A stretch of DNA of 55,424 nucleotides. Origin: JAIBAI01 sp044238875 (GTDB lineage: Bacteria; Bacteroidota; Bacteroidia; M30B66). The DNA is taken from NCBI GenBank assembly GCA_044238875.1, contig JBIICM010000002.1:1-55424 (forward strand). Reading direction: 5' to 3'. Numbering within the stretch: position 1 is the first letter of the stretch; each line of letters starts with the position of its first letter. The notes below the pieces were generated by a model. The model saw only the letters and a list, made by a program, of their open reading frames with translations. It had not been told where the DNA came from and searched no databases. Positions 24,587 to 33,894 of the stretch are shown here, piece by piece. The position numbers and the translations under genes are program-made.

Positions 24587-25150
24587 ATGATTTTACCAAT
24601 TGTTGCTTATGGTTCGCCGGTGCTGAAGCAAAAAGCGGCCGAGATACTTCCCGGGCATGCGGGTCTTGAGAGCCTGATCAGCAATATGTTTGAAACCATG
24701 TATCATGCGCATGGTGTAGGGCTGGCTGCTCCTCAGGTAGGCGAGTCTGTTAGATTATTTGTGATTGACGCGACCCCCTTTGCAGACGAGGAGCCCTTAC
24801 TGAATGGGTACAAAAAAGTTTTTATCAATGCACAGATTGAGGAAGAGTCGGGTGAAAAATGGAAATTCAATGAAGGTTGTCTGAGCATTCCGACCATTCG
24901 CGAAGACGTTGAACGGAAACCTGAAATTAAGCTGACCTATCAGGATGAAAACTTTCAGCAACATGAGGAGCTTTTCAGCGGTCTGCTTGCGCGGATTATT
25001 CAACATGAATATGACCATATTGAGGGGATGCTTTTTACTGACAGAATCAGTCAGCTTCGAAAAACTTTATTGAGGTCGAAACTGCAAAATATTTCAAAGG
25101 GCAATGTGAAGGTTGATTACAGAATGAAATTTCCGCTTCTGAGAAAGTAA
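24587..25150 (+). CDS. def: Peptide deformylase
   Basis: Def removes the formyl group from the N-terminal methionine of nascent proteins. The 187-residue metalloenzyme has all three signatures: GVGLAAPQVG, EGCLSIP (metal-binding Cys) and IIQHEYDHIEGMLF (HExxH with two metal His and the catalytic Glu). Length is normal for Bacteroidota. A -7 promoter box lies four bases upstream of the ATG. A lipoprotein gene follows after 43 bp. Confidence 0.97.
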   Translation: MILPIVAYGSPVLKQKAAEILPGHAGLESLISNMFETMYHAHGVGLAAPQVGESVRLFVIDATPFADEEPLLNGYKKVFINAQIEEESGEKWKFNEGCLSIPTIREDVERKPEIKLTYQDENFQQHEELFSGLLARIIQHEYDHIEGMLFTDRISQLRKTLLRSKLQNISKGNVKVDYRMKFPLLRK

Positions 25151-25193
25151 GCAGCTTTTTATATTTTTACCTTCTGTTAGTCAATTGAATATC

Positions 25194-25739
25194 ATGAAAA
25201 AATTATTGTTTGTTCAGGCAGCCTTACTAATCCTGTTTGTTTCTTCCTGCGGAAAAGGTCGTCAGGCATCTGTTGAAAACATCAAAGACTTAGAGCTACG
25301 CCTTGAAAACGAAAAAAATCCATTAAAAAAAGGTCCGCTGGTATACGGTCTGGAGGTTCTTTGTAACGATTTTGCACAGCGATTTCCAGATGACAGCCTC
25401 GCACCTGAATTTCTTTATAAGGCATTTGATGAAAATCTTAAGTTAGGATGGTATGAAAGGGCCGTAAAGTCAGCCGATTTGTTGATCAGCACCTACCCGA
25501 AATATGAAAAGACACCTGAGGCTCTTTTTCAGAAAGCCTTCATTTATGATGATAAACTGAACGATGATGTGAAAGCCGGAGATACTTACAGGGAATTTTT
25601 GAAAAAATATCCTGATCATGCCTTATCGGCCGATGCAGAAAACTCAATCAGATTTCTCGGGAAAACAACAGAGGAAACCCTTAAGCTTCTAGAAGAAATG
25701 AATAAGCAGGTTGATTCTGTTACAGTTAGAAATCCTTGA
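25194..25739 (+). CDS. Small TPR-like lipoprotein
   Basis: The 181-residue protein has a lipoprotein signal peptide (MKKLLFVQAALLILFVSSC, lipidated Cys19). The rest is helical with tetratricopeptide-like pairs (for example YKAFDENLKLGWYERAVKSA and EALFQKAFIYDDKL, DTYREFLKKYPDHALS), similar to YbgF/CpoB or BamD-type scaffolds. A role as an envelope scaffold is inferred from the fold only. I chose the ATG at 25194 over an in-frame TTG at 25185. It converges on tsaD with 25 bp between them. Confidence 0.75.
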   Translation: MKKLLFVQAALLILFVSSCGKGRQASVENIKDLELRLENEKNPLKKGPLVYGLEVLCNDFAQRFPDDSLAPEFLYKAFDENLKLGWYERAVKSADLLISTYPKYEKTPEALFQKAFIYDDKLNDDVKAGDTYREFLKKYPDHALSADAENSIRFLGKTTEETLKLLEEMNKQVDSVTVRNP

Positions 25740-25764
25740 TCTTCAATTTTTTCAACCGTTTTTT

Positions 25765-26787
25765 TTATGGTTGATCAAGCGGAAGTCTGGCTGTAATTCT
25801 TGATTCAGTTGATTTCCATAAACCCGATGTAAAATTGAGCCAGCCTGTAATGGCAATCATTGCTGCATTGTCGGTACAATATTCAAAAGGTGGTATAAAT
25901 ATTTGATAGCCTTCATTTTCAAGCTCAAGCAAAGCTTTGCGTAAGCCTGAATTGGCTGAAACTCCACCTGCCAGCGCCAGTACCCTGATGTTCTGTTGCT
26001 CAGCTGCTAGTTTGAATTTCTTCATTAAAATCTGTACAATACGCTCCTGCACACTGGCGCAGAGATCCTCCATGTTTTTTTCTATAAAGGATGCATCTTT
26101 TTGCGACTCCGACCTCAGGAAATTCATCACAGAAGTTTTTAATCCACTGAAACTGTAGTCCAGTCCAGGCACACGGGGCTCCGGAAAAGTGAACCTGTAA
26201 GGATCACCCTTTGCTGCGTGATGGTCAATGAGCGGTCCACCGGGATAGGGCAGGCCCAGCATCTTGGCAATTTTATCGAAAGCTTCACCGGCCGCATCAT
26301 CGGTTGTCTGACCCAACAATATCATTTCGAAAGGTTTGTTAACACGCACAATCTGTGTATGCCCCCCTGAAACGGTTAGACAAAGAAAGGGCAGGGCAGG
26401 GGTTGGACCGCCTGAATCAATAAAATGAGCTAATACATGTGCCTGCATGTGATTTACTGGTATGGCAGGAATACCCAATGACGCTGCCAGCCCTACCGCA
26501 TAAGAACCTCCCACAAGCAAAGCACCCAGCAAACCCGGTCCCTTTGTATAGGCCACTGCATGAAGCTGCTCTTTCGTTATTTTTGCCTGATGCAGCGCCG
26601 CATGAACCACCGGTACAATTTGTTGCAAATGAGCTCTGGATGCCAGCTCAGGCACAACACCACCCCAGAGCCCATGCACCTCCTGCCTGAACACCACGTT
26701 GGCAAGAATTTTGTCGTCCGCTATCACCGCAGCAGCCGTATCATCACATGATGATTCTATTCCCAAAATATATACAGACTCAGCCAT
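25765..26787 (-). CDS. tsaD: tRNA N6-adenosine threonylcarbamoyltransferase
   Basis: TsaD transfers the threonylcarbamoyl group to A37 of tRNAs that read ANN codons, together with TsaB and TsaE. The 340-residue ASKHA-fold protein has ILGIESSCDDTAAAV at the N-terminus, the iron-binding NHMQAHVLAHF (HxxxH), TVSGGHTQI, GEAFDKIAKMLGLPYPGGP and the C-terminal ALAGGVSANSGLR. The ATG at 26787 (MAESVYILGIESSCDD) is the right start; ten more residues upstream in frame look unrelated. It is transcribed divergently from the TamB-like gene, with only 75 bp between the assigned starts. Confidence 0.96.
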   Translation of the reverse strand: MAESVYILGIESSCDDTAAAVIADDKILANVVFRQEVHGLWGGVVPELASRAHLQQIVPVVHAALHQAKITKEQLHAVAYTKGPGLLGALLVGGSYAVGLAASLGIPAIPVNHMQAHVLAHFIDSGGPTPALPFLCLTVSGGHTQIVRVNKPFEMILLGQTTDDAAGEAFDKIAKMLGLPYPGGPLIDHHAAKGDPYRFTFPEPRVPGLDYSFSGLKTSVMNFLRSESQKDASFIEKNMEDLCASVQERIVQILMKKFKLAAEQQNIRVLALAGGVSANSGLRKALLELENEGYQIFIPPFEYCTDNAAMIAITGWLNFTSGLWKSTESRITARLPLDQP

Positions 26788-26862
26788 ACAATCGTTAATA
26801 TTGAGCTTATCAAACAACTGCGCAAAATAACAGGTTTTATTCTGCTTGGCATTCTTCTGCTG

Positions 26863-29800
26863 ATGGCAGCTTCATTTGTTGCCCTTCAAAGCAGCAGGGT
26901 TCAAACCTGGCTGGCACAGAAAGCATCCCAAAGCCTCAGCAGCGAACTCGGTGTTCCTGTGAATATCCGTAATGTTCAGATCCGTTTTTTCGACAGGGCC
27001 AAACTACAAGGCCTTTATCTTGAAGATCTGCACCACGACACACTGCTCTATGTTGAAGAAATGCGTGTGAATCTTGATGACATTTTCCTTGGTTTTACCC
27101 ATTTCAGTTTTGACGAAGTAAAACTCAAAAACGGTCAGTTCAATGTCAGGCAATTTCAGGGTGAAGACGATCTCAATATTCAATTTCTTATTGATTATAT
27201 AAATGGCCCCCGCGATACAACTGATACGGTTCGTTCAAAACCTCCCGAAATATTTTTCTGGAAACTCGACCTTGACAATATTGACTTTACCTATGAATAC
27301 CGCGATAGTATTCCTGATACTGGCACCGGATTTAATCAGGATCTGATAAGAATCAACAATATCAATGCCTCCCTGAAAAGATTTATGCTGATTGATGATT
27401 CACTTTCAGGTGAATTGCGAAACCTGCAATGTCATGATCCCAATGGTTTGGTTGTCAGAAAAATGGATGCTGACTTTATCATCAGTTATACCATGATGGA
27501 TTTTGCCGCTTTGAACCTTGAAACCCCACTAAGTAAGCTTGAAGGAAAGATACATTTTGATTATAATAGTTATGACGACTTAAGTGATTTTATACCGCTG
27601 GTTCAAATGAGGGGGCGAATTAAGGAATCAAAAATTCATACCCGTGACCTCGCCTTTTTCTCCTCTGAATTGGGCGGATTGGATCAGGTATTCAGTTTGA
27701 GCGGCAATTTCAAGGGAACTGTTGACGATCTAACCGGAAAAAATATCCTTCTCAATACCGGAAAATACACAGCTTTCTCAGGTAATTTCAGAATGAAGGG
27801 ACTGCCTCAGACCGACAGTACACGTTTTAATTTCAATATCCGCAACTTTTCAACTGCCACAGCTGACCTGGCAAGGCTGCCAGCCTACCCGTTTAATGCA
27901 GGTCAGAAAATTGAAATTCCTGACGCACTCAACCGGATTGAAAGGATAAGTTTTGAAGGAGAGCTGGAGGGCATGCTTTCTGACCTTCGGCTAAATGGCC
28001 GGCTTACGGGCAAGCCTGGAGCGCTACAGGCCGACCTTAGCCTGAAATACAATCCTACAGAAAAACTGTATGCCTATAAAGGTAAGTTCCGTTCAGAAGG
28101 ACTAAATACCGGCGTTATTTTCGGTCTCGAAAAATCACTTGCTCAGGCCGTGTTTAACATCGAGTTGGAAGGGCAGGGGTTCGATACAAAAACCTTGCAG
28201 GCCAAATGGCTTGGTGAAATTGCTTCACTTTCACTGAATGGATACCCTTATCAGCAAATAAGGGTTGATGGAACTGCCGAAAAGGGAACGTTCAATGGTC
28301 AGCTGAAGGTTAACGATCCCAATCTTAAAGCAGAATGCTCCTTTTCTGCGCAAACAGCATTAAAAACACCTGCTTATCATGGCCATTTGTCAGTAGGTTT
28401 GGTTGATCCCGGTGCGCTGGGATTATGGAAAACAGATTCTGCCATGATTATTTCAGCAGAATTAATGGCCGACTTTTCAGGTACGCATCCCGATAATTTA
28501 ACAGGAAGAGCAGAAATCAGTGAATCATTGTTTCGGTATGGAAAAAGCCGATACAGACTGGATGATTTTTTACTGGAGGCAAGTGGTAATGCTGAAGACC
28601 GTAAAATTGAGCTTTTTAGCGATATTTTGGACGCAAAGGTGAGCGGAGCCTTCTCTGTCAATGAAATAGCACCCGCATTTGCTGATGTGTTAAATAAAGT
28701 ATTGCCCAATTGGTTCGATATACCGCTGAAAAGCAGGCCAAACAGTCCACAGCGGTTCAATGCACACCTTGAGCTGAAAGATACGAGGCTGCTGTCGGCC
28801 CTGTTTATCCCTGAGCTGGAGCTGCGGCCTGGTTCGGCTTTTCAGGCTGATTTCTCATCATCAGGGCAAACCATGCGGCTGAAAGGAAATATTCCGGTGC
28901 TGGAAACGGGAGGGCTGATTTTTTCAGGAATTGATATGAACATTGATGCGCAAGGCAGCGCATTGAAAGCCGGGTTTGCGGCACGAACCCTTCAATTAAC
29001 TGATAGTCTTAAAGTAACCTGTCTTAAATCCGAAATTTCAGGGAATGACACCCGTGCAACAGTTAATTTTCAATGGGCATCAGACAATAAACGAAACCAG
29101 CCCAATGCAAGGTTGAATTTCGGTCTTGAGTTTCAAAACCAAATGCTCCTGCTTGAACTGATGCCTTCGCTTATTTTGGTGCAGGATACCTTATGGCAGG
29201 TAAATGAAGGTAATCAGGTGATATTTGATTCTTCCGCTATTACCTTCGACAACCTCTCATTCAGTCACCTTGATGAATTTATCAGGTTCGACGGGCGTAT
29301 CAGTCATAAAGCTACCGACGAACTCGATGTTATTTTAGACCAGTTTTGCCTTACGAATATCAATCCGCTGCTGCAATCTACCGGAATAACGCTGGGTGGC
29401 AAGGCCAATGGAATTATATCGCTTGCCGGAATCAGGGATGATCCTTATTTCAAAAGCAATCTGAAATTCAGTGGCATTCGATTAAACAACGATCTGCTCG
29501 GCGACGGGCAGCTATCCAGTATCTGGATTCCGGCTGATAAAAGAATTGAACTCGATGGGTCACTCATCGCAGGCAATGTGCCAAGGTTGTCATTCAAGGG
29601 CGGGTATTATCCGCAGCGGGAACAAAACAACTTTGATATTGACATAATGCTAACCAACCTGCGGGTTGACCTCTTTGAAAATTACCTGACCGATATTTTT
29701 TCAGATGTGGCTGACGGTTTTGCTGATGGCAGGATTCATTTGAGCGGAAGTCCGGAAGAACCCGTTACAGAAGGAAAGGTTTTACTTAAACGAACAGCCT

Positions 29801-31209
29801 TCACGATTGGGTTGCTCAATACTACTTACTCATTTACTCATGAATTTAGCATTGAAAAAAATCAGATAACGGCCAAAAACATTCGCTTAAATGATCAGCA
29901 GGGTAATAGTGCTCAGGTTAACTTTACCCTACGGCATAAGAATTTCAACGACCTGAAGTTCGACGTCAGTTTGCAAACAAAGCGCATTCAGGCACTTAAT
30001 ACCAATGAACTCCAGCGTGATCTTTTTTATGGTTCTGCGTTTGCAAGCGGTACTTTCAGAGCCTATGGTCCGCTTGACAATATCGTGATGGATATATCGG
30101 CACGTACAGAAAAAGGCACACGCTTTTACCTGCCCCTTTATGATGCAGCGGATATAAGTACACAAGATTTCATAACATTTGAAAAAGCCGGCACAATCAG
30201 TAAAAAATTAGATAAAAGGATAAGGGTTGTAAATGACAAGGGTTATGAATTGAATTTCAATCTTAATATCAGCAATGATGCTGATGTTGTTTTGATTTTT
30301 GATCCGCAGACAGGTGACATGATTCAGGGTAAGGGTACTGCTGATTTAAGATTGGAGGTCACAGAGTCAGGGGTATTCAACATGTATGGCGATTATACTA
30401 TTACCAGCGGGAACTATCAGTTTAACCTTGTGGTCTCAAAACCTTTTGATTTGCAACCTGGCGGAACTATTAGTTTCAAGGGCGACCCTTATGATGCCGA
30501 CATCAATCTAACAGCGCTTTATAAGGTGCGCACCTCACTATACAATCTTGTTAAAAATATTGACTCAAGCGCAAATGTGAAGCGGATGATTGATGTGAAT
30601 GCGATGATGAACCTCACGGATAAACTGATGAAACCGCAGGTGAAGTTCGACATCATGCTGCCCAACGCTGATGAATCAACCAGAAACCTTTTACGTTCCC
30701 AGATTCCCAGTGATGATGAATTGAACAGGCAGGTTTTTGCCCTAATCATGCTGGGTAATTTTTGGCCAAATCAGGGTGGAGCCAATGAAATAGCCGGACT
30801 TGGAGGGGCCAATGCTTCTGAACTAATTTCAGGTCAGCTCTCTAATATGTTGGGCCGTTTGAGCGATGATTTAAAACTCGGGGTGAATTACAAGCAGCGC
30901 GATGCAGCAAGTGCTGAGGAGCTCAGGCTCATGTGGTCAACACAACTCATGGGCGATAGGGTAATGATTGATGGTAACTTCGGAACAGCAGGTATTCCGC
31001 AAAGTGCTGTTCAGAACACCAGTAACCTGGTAGGTGAATTTACCATTGAAGCCAAAATGAACAGGGACGGAACAGTCAGAGTAAAGGTATTTAACAGATC
31101 CAACCAGTATTTACTTGTATTTAACGGTGTGCCTTATACACAAGGCGTAGGTTTGTTTTACCGGCGGGATTTTGAATTGCTGTCTGACCTGAAAAAAAAG
31201 AGTAAATGA
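26863..31209 (+). CDS. tamB: TamB/DUF490 family inner-membrane-anchored protein
   Basis: TamB-like proteins span the periplasm as long beta-taco structures and help outer membrane protein insertion or lipid transport. The ~1448-residue product is almost all repeating beta-strand (GxLxxxx...). Its C-terminus has the DUF490 region: YGDYTITSGNYQFNLV, FDLQPGGTISFKGDPYDADI, then SDDELNRQVFALIMLGNFWP. The ATG at 26863 falls inside a hydrophobic anchor: the same frame stays open to 26755 and encodes KQLRKITGFILLGILLL just upstream, but has no ATG, GTG or TTG there. The true start may be CTG 26818 or ATT 26800. It overlaps the next gene by 4 bp. Confidence 0.85.
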   Translation: MAASFVALQSSRVQTWLAQKASQSLSSELGVPVNIRNVQIRFFDRAKLQGLYLEDLHHDTLLYVEEMRVNLDDIFLGFTHFSFDEVKLKNGQFNVRQFQGEDDLNIQFLIDYINGPRDTTDTVRSKPPEIFFWKLDLDNIDFTYEYRDSIPDTGTGFNQDLIRINNINASLKRFMLIDDSLSGELRNLQCHDPNGLVVRKMDADFIISYTMMDFAALNLETPLSKLEGKIHFDYNSYDDLSDFIPLVQMRGRIKESKIHTRDLAFFSSELGGLDQVFSLSGNFKGTVDDLTGKNILLNTGKYTAFSGNFRMKGLPQTDSTRFNFNIRNFSTATADLARLPAYPFNAGQKIEIPDALNRIERISFEGELEGMLSDLRLNGRLTGKPGALQADLSLKYNPTEKLYAYKGKFRSEGLNTGVIFGLEKSLAQAVFNIELEGQGFDTKTLQAKWLGEIASLSLNGYPYQQIRVDGTAEKGTFNGQLKVNDPNLKAECSFSAQTALKTPAYHGHLSVGLVDPGALGLWKTDSAMIISAELMADFSGTHPDNLTGRAEISESLFRYGKSRYRLDDFLLEASGNAEDRKIELFSDILDAKVSGAFSVNEIAPAFADVLNKVLPNWFDIPLKSRPNSPQRFNAHLELKDTRLLSALFIPELELRPGSAFQADFSSSGQTMRLKGNIPVLETGGLIFSGIDMNIDAQGSALKAGFAARTLQLTDSLKVTCLKSEISGNDTRATVNFQWASDNKRNQPNARLNFGLEFQNQMLLLELMPSLILVQDTLWQVNEGNQVIFDSSAITFDNLSFSHLDEFIRFDGRISHKATDELDVILDQFCLTNINPLLQSTGITLGGKANGIISLAGIRDDPYFKSNLKFSGIRLNNDLLGDGQLSSIWIPADKRIELDGSLIAGNVPRLSFKGGYYPQREQNNFDIDIMLTNLRVDLFENYLTDIFSDVADGFADGRIHLSGSPEEPVTEGKVLLKRTAFTIGLLNTTYSFTHEFSIEKNQITAKNIRLNDQQGNSAQVNFTLRHKNFNDLKFDVSLQTKRIQALNTNELQRDLFYGSAFASGTFRAYGPLDNIVMDISARTEKGTRFYLPLYDAADISTQDFITFEKAGTISKKLDKRIRVVNDKGYELNFNLNISNDADVVLIFDPQTGDMIQGKGTADLRLEVTESGVFNMYGDYTITSGNYQFNLVVSKPFDLQPGGTISFKGDPYDADINLTALYKVRTSLYNLVKNIDSSANVKRMIDVNAMMNLTDKLMKPQVKFDIMLPNADESTRNLLRSQIPSDDELNRQVFALIMLGNFWPNQGGANEIAGLGGANASELISGQLSNMLGRLSDDLKLGVNYKQRDAASAEELRLMWSTQLMGDRVMIDGNFGTAGIPQSAVQNTSNLVGEFTIEAKMNRDGTVRVKVFNRSNQYLLVFNGVPYTQGVGLFYRRDFELLSDLKKKSK

Positions 31210-32807
31210 GTACATCAAAAATAATCTTCAAGCGGCTGCGAAAACCAGCCATCTTATCGCTAGTCATTTATGTATTGCCTTTAAGCCTTGCATCCCAGGG
31301 GGTGCCCATCAGATGGAGTGGTGAAATTTTTAAGCCGGCCAGTTCATGCAGCTTCAAGGTAATCGGAAACTGGGAAGAAGGTATCATGATGCAAAGCCGC
31401 ACAGGTGATCGTATTTTTTCACCCGGAAAGACTTTCATACAGCGACTTGATAATATTACCATGCTGCCCCAGTTCAACAGACAGGTTCAGCTTGAAACTT
31501 CGAAAGGCGATAAAACACTTGAATACCAGGTGCTTGAAAGGTTAGGTAATAAATCGGTATTATTTGCAACTTATTTTAATAAATCACGCGACAGAATTGA
31601 ATTATTTGGGCGTAAATATAACCTTGAGGGAGAACCGGAAGGGAAGGAAAAAAAAATCGCTGAATTCAATGCCACCCGAAAAAGTCAGGTTGAGCGCCTG
31701 AATTTTGTTCACTCAGCCGACTCTTCGCGTATGCTTGCTTTTTTTTCAGAGCGCTGGGATAAATATGCAAAAGAGAAAATCCAGTTCATACTGTTCGACA
31801 GTTTGCTACAAACCACCCTTAACAGGAGCGTTGAATTTCCCTATGAGGGCAATCAATTCAGTGTGCATGATGCCGCGCTTGATCGCAGCGGAAGAATTTT
31901 TCTGCTGGTGAGAATTGAGGCAGCTCAGCAAAAAAGCTGGAAACGAAACAAGCCAGATTATCGGTATAGCATGGTTACCTTCGACAGTGATTCGGGGCTG
32001 GTTAAAGATTTTGAAATCAATATCGGCGATAAAAGGCTTGTTGATATTCGGTTTATTCCGGAAAAAGATGGAAAGATAACCTGCTCAGGCTTTTATGCCT
32101 CGCCTGAAGCTTTTCAGGCAGAAGGGCTTTTCTTTTTGCGGATTGACATACAAACTGGAGCTGTTACGCAAAAAAGAATCATGCCCTTTGAACCATCCTT
32201 TACGGCAAGGTTCAACAATGGCAACCGTCGTAATAAGAACAATGCCATCTTGCCAGACTTTAAGCTTGATCAGTTCATTCAGTTTGGTGATTCAGGTTAT
32301 GCTATTATCGGTGAACAATATCTGGTTGACGAAATCTGCTTCCAGGATTTCAGAACCGGAATGATGACCTGCAACTACATCTACAACTATAATAATATCG
32401 CTGTGATGAAACTGGATACAGCCGGACAGGTTGAATGGGCGGCCGATATCCCTAAATTTCAGGAAACAGCAAACGATGGAGGTAAATATTCGTCGTATGT
32501 TTTTGGCCATAATCAAAATAATATTTATTTCATATTTAACGACCATCCGGCCAATACCAAAATTGAAGATGAGCGAAAAATCGCAGTAATGACTGAAATA
32601 CAAAGGGCTGTACCCGTGTTGGTCAGCATGGATAAAAACGGTCATTATAACCGCATTCCACTTCAGGAGTCAAAGCGCAACAAGTTTTGGATGATACCTT
32701 CTGGCAGCTGTCAGATCAGTCAGCAATCCATATTGCTTGTTGCGGCATCCTCCAACAAATACAAAACCGGCATTGTAAGTCTTACCCCGGGCGGCAATGA
32801 TGAATAA
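31206..32807 (+). CDS. Unknown secreted protein coupled to the TamB-like gene
   Basis: I do not recognise this 533-residue protein. It has a basic N-terminus followed by a hydrophobic segment (AILSLVIYVLPLSLAS) that looks like a signal peptide, and the rest is rich in beta-strands with repeated short blocks such as AVMKLDTAGQVEWAADIPK and LVSMDKNGHYNRIPLQ. These suggest a beta-propeller-like or WD/kelch-like fold. The ATG overlaps the stop of the TamB-like gene (ATGA), so both are made together and may work together in the envelope. It ends exactly where the convergent M23 peptidase gene ends. Confidence 0.65.
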   Translation: MSTSKIIFKRLRKPAILSLVIYVLPLSLASQGVPIRWSGEIFKPASSCSFKVIGNWEEGIMMQSRTGDRIFSPGKTFIQRLDNITMLPQFNRQVQLETSKGDKTLEYQVLERLGNKSVLFATYFNKSRDRIELFGRKYNLEGEPEGKEKKIAEFNATRKSQVERLNFVHSADSSRMLAFFSERWDKYAKEKIQFILFDSLLQTTLNRSVEFPYEGNQFSVHDAALDRSGRIFLLVRIEAAQQKSWKRNKPDYRYSMVTFDSDSGLVKDFEINIGDKRLVDIRFIPEKDGKITCSGFYASPEAFQAEGLFFLRIDIQTGAVTQKRIMPFEPSFTARFNNGNRRNKNNAILPDFKLDQFIQFGDSGYAIIGEQYLVDEICFQDFRTGMMTCNYIYNYNNIAVMKLDTAGQVEWAADIPKFQETANDGGKYSSYVFGHNQNNIYFIFNDHPANTKIEDERKIAVMTEIQRAVPVLVSMDKNGHYNRIPLQESKRNKFWMIPSGSCQISQQSILLVAASSNKYKTGIVSLTPGGNDE

Positions 32808-33779
32808 TTAGTCAAACGCTTGATTTTCAGTTCCTGAAAGCGAAAGCATTTTTTCATATTCTTCCGGACTCAGGTCGTTGTAATAAAAGTTGACGGGATT
32901 GATAGGCTGTCCGTTTTTATGAACTTCATAGTGCAGGTGGGGACCAACTGATTTACCGGTATTCCCGATATAACCAATTACATCACCCCGTTTGACGCTC
33001 TGTCCGGCCCTGACTTTTATTTTGTTCATGTGACCATAGAGCGTCAGGTAACCGTAGCCATGATTGATACGCACATGGTTGCCGTAACCCGATGCATCAG
33101 CATCAGCCCGCATGATTGTTCCATCGCCCGTGGCGTAAATTTCGGTTCCGACCGGGGCAGCAAAATCCATCCCTGCATGAAATTTTGTAGTCTTGTAAAT
33201 AGGGTCGGTACGGTAACCAAAACCACTGGCCATTCGCCGTAAATCTTTGTTGTTTACAGGTTGTATAGCCGGAATACAGGAAAGCATGCTGGCCTTGTTT
33301 TTAACCATCTGGTAAACATCATCATAAGATTTACTCTGGATAACCATCTGCTTGGCTAATTGATCAGCCTTACTGAGGGTTGAAATCAACAGATCAGCGT
33401 TTTCAAGCTTGCGGTACTTTGCATAACGGTTTACTCCTCCAAAGCCGGCCTGCCTTACCTCATCCGGTATCGGCTCTGCTTCAAACACCACACGGTAAAT
33501 ATTGTCGTCTCTGTCACGTAAATCTTCCAGCACACTGCTCATCTGATTCATGCGCTGGTTCAACAGATCATACTCAAGCTTCATCTGATCGAGCTCTCTT
33601 TCAAGCTGCTTTTCACGGGGTGAATCAATTGTATTGTAAGCAATTACAAGCCCCAGCGTTGCAAAAACAAGACCGGTACCTGCAAACGAGAGAAATCGCA
33701 ACAGCTTATCTTTAGCGCCCAACCTGATGCGTTCATAGGAAAGCGACTTGGTATTGAACTGATACTTAACTTTCGCCAT
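32808..33779 (-). CDS. M23 (LytM-type) metallopeptidase with membrane anchor and coiled coil
   Basis: The 323-residue protein has a cytoplasmic N-terminus, one membrane helix at about 29-49, a coiled coil (~53-93, REKQLERELDQMKLEYDLL onward) and a C-terminal M23 domain. The zinc ligands are present: FHAGMDFAAP (H and D) and HLHYEV (HxH). Catalytically intact M23 enzymes cut peptidoglycan crosslinks; the layout resembles envelope hydrolases such as MepM. It diverges from alaS; a TAATTTTG box lies 19 bp upstream of its start. Confidence 0.93.
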   Translation of the reverse strand: MAKVKYQFNTKSLSYERIRLGAKDKLLRFLSFAGTGLVFATLGLVIAYNTIDSPREKQLERELDQMKLEYDLLNQRMNQMSSVLEDLRDRDDNIYRVVFEAEPIPDEVRQAGFGGVNRYAKYRKLENADLLISTLSKADQLAKQMVIQSKSYDDVYQMVKNKASMLSCIPAIQPVNNKDLRRMASGFGYRTDPIYKTTKFHAGMDFAAPVGTEIYATGDGTIMRADADASGYGNHVRINHGYGYLTLYGHMNKIKVRAGQSVKRGDVIGYIGNTGKSVGPHLHYEVHKNGQPINPVNFYYNDLSPEEYEKMLSLSGTENQAFD

Positions 33780-33798
33780 TATTGAATTTCGGAGAAAA

Positions 33799-33806
33799 CA
33801 AAATTA
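33799..33806 (-). promoter_or_regulatory. TAnnTTTG -7 box of the M23 peptidase gene
   Basis: The minus strand reads TAATTTTG here, 19 bp upstream of the ATG at 33779. No well-placed -33 TTTG is seen. It sits in the divergent region shared with alaS. Confidence 0.4.
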
Positions 33807-33834
33807 AGGCAAAGAACGAATAAAGCACTTTTAT

Positions 33835-33864
33835 ATTGTAAGGGGCTGGGTTTTATTAATTTTG
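33835..33864 (+). promoter_or_regulatory. Candidate alaS promoter
   Basis: ATTG at 33835-33838 (three of four bases of TTTG) and an exact TAATTTTG at 33857-33864 are 18 bp apart. The alaS ATG is 30 bp downstream. Confidence 0.45.
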
Positions 33865-33894
33865 GGGCGACCCAGAAAAACAACCAGATAAACA

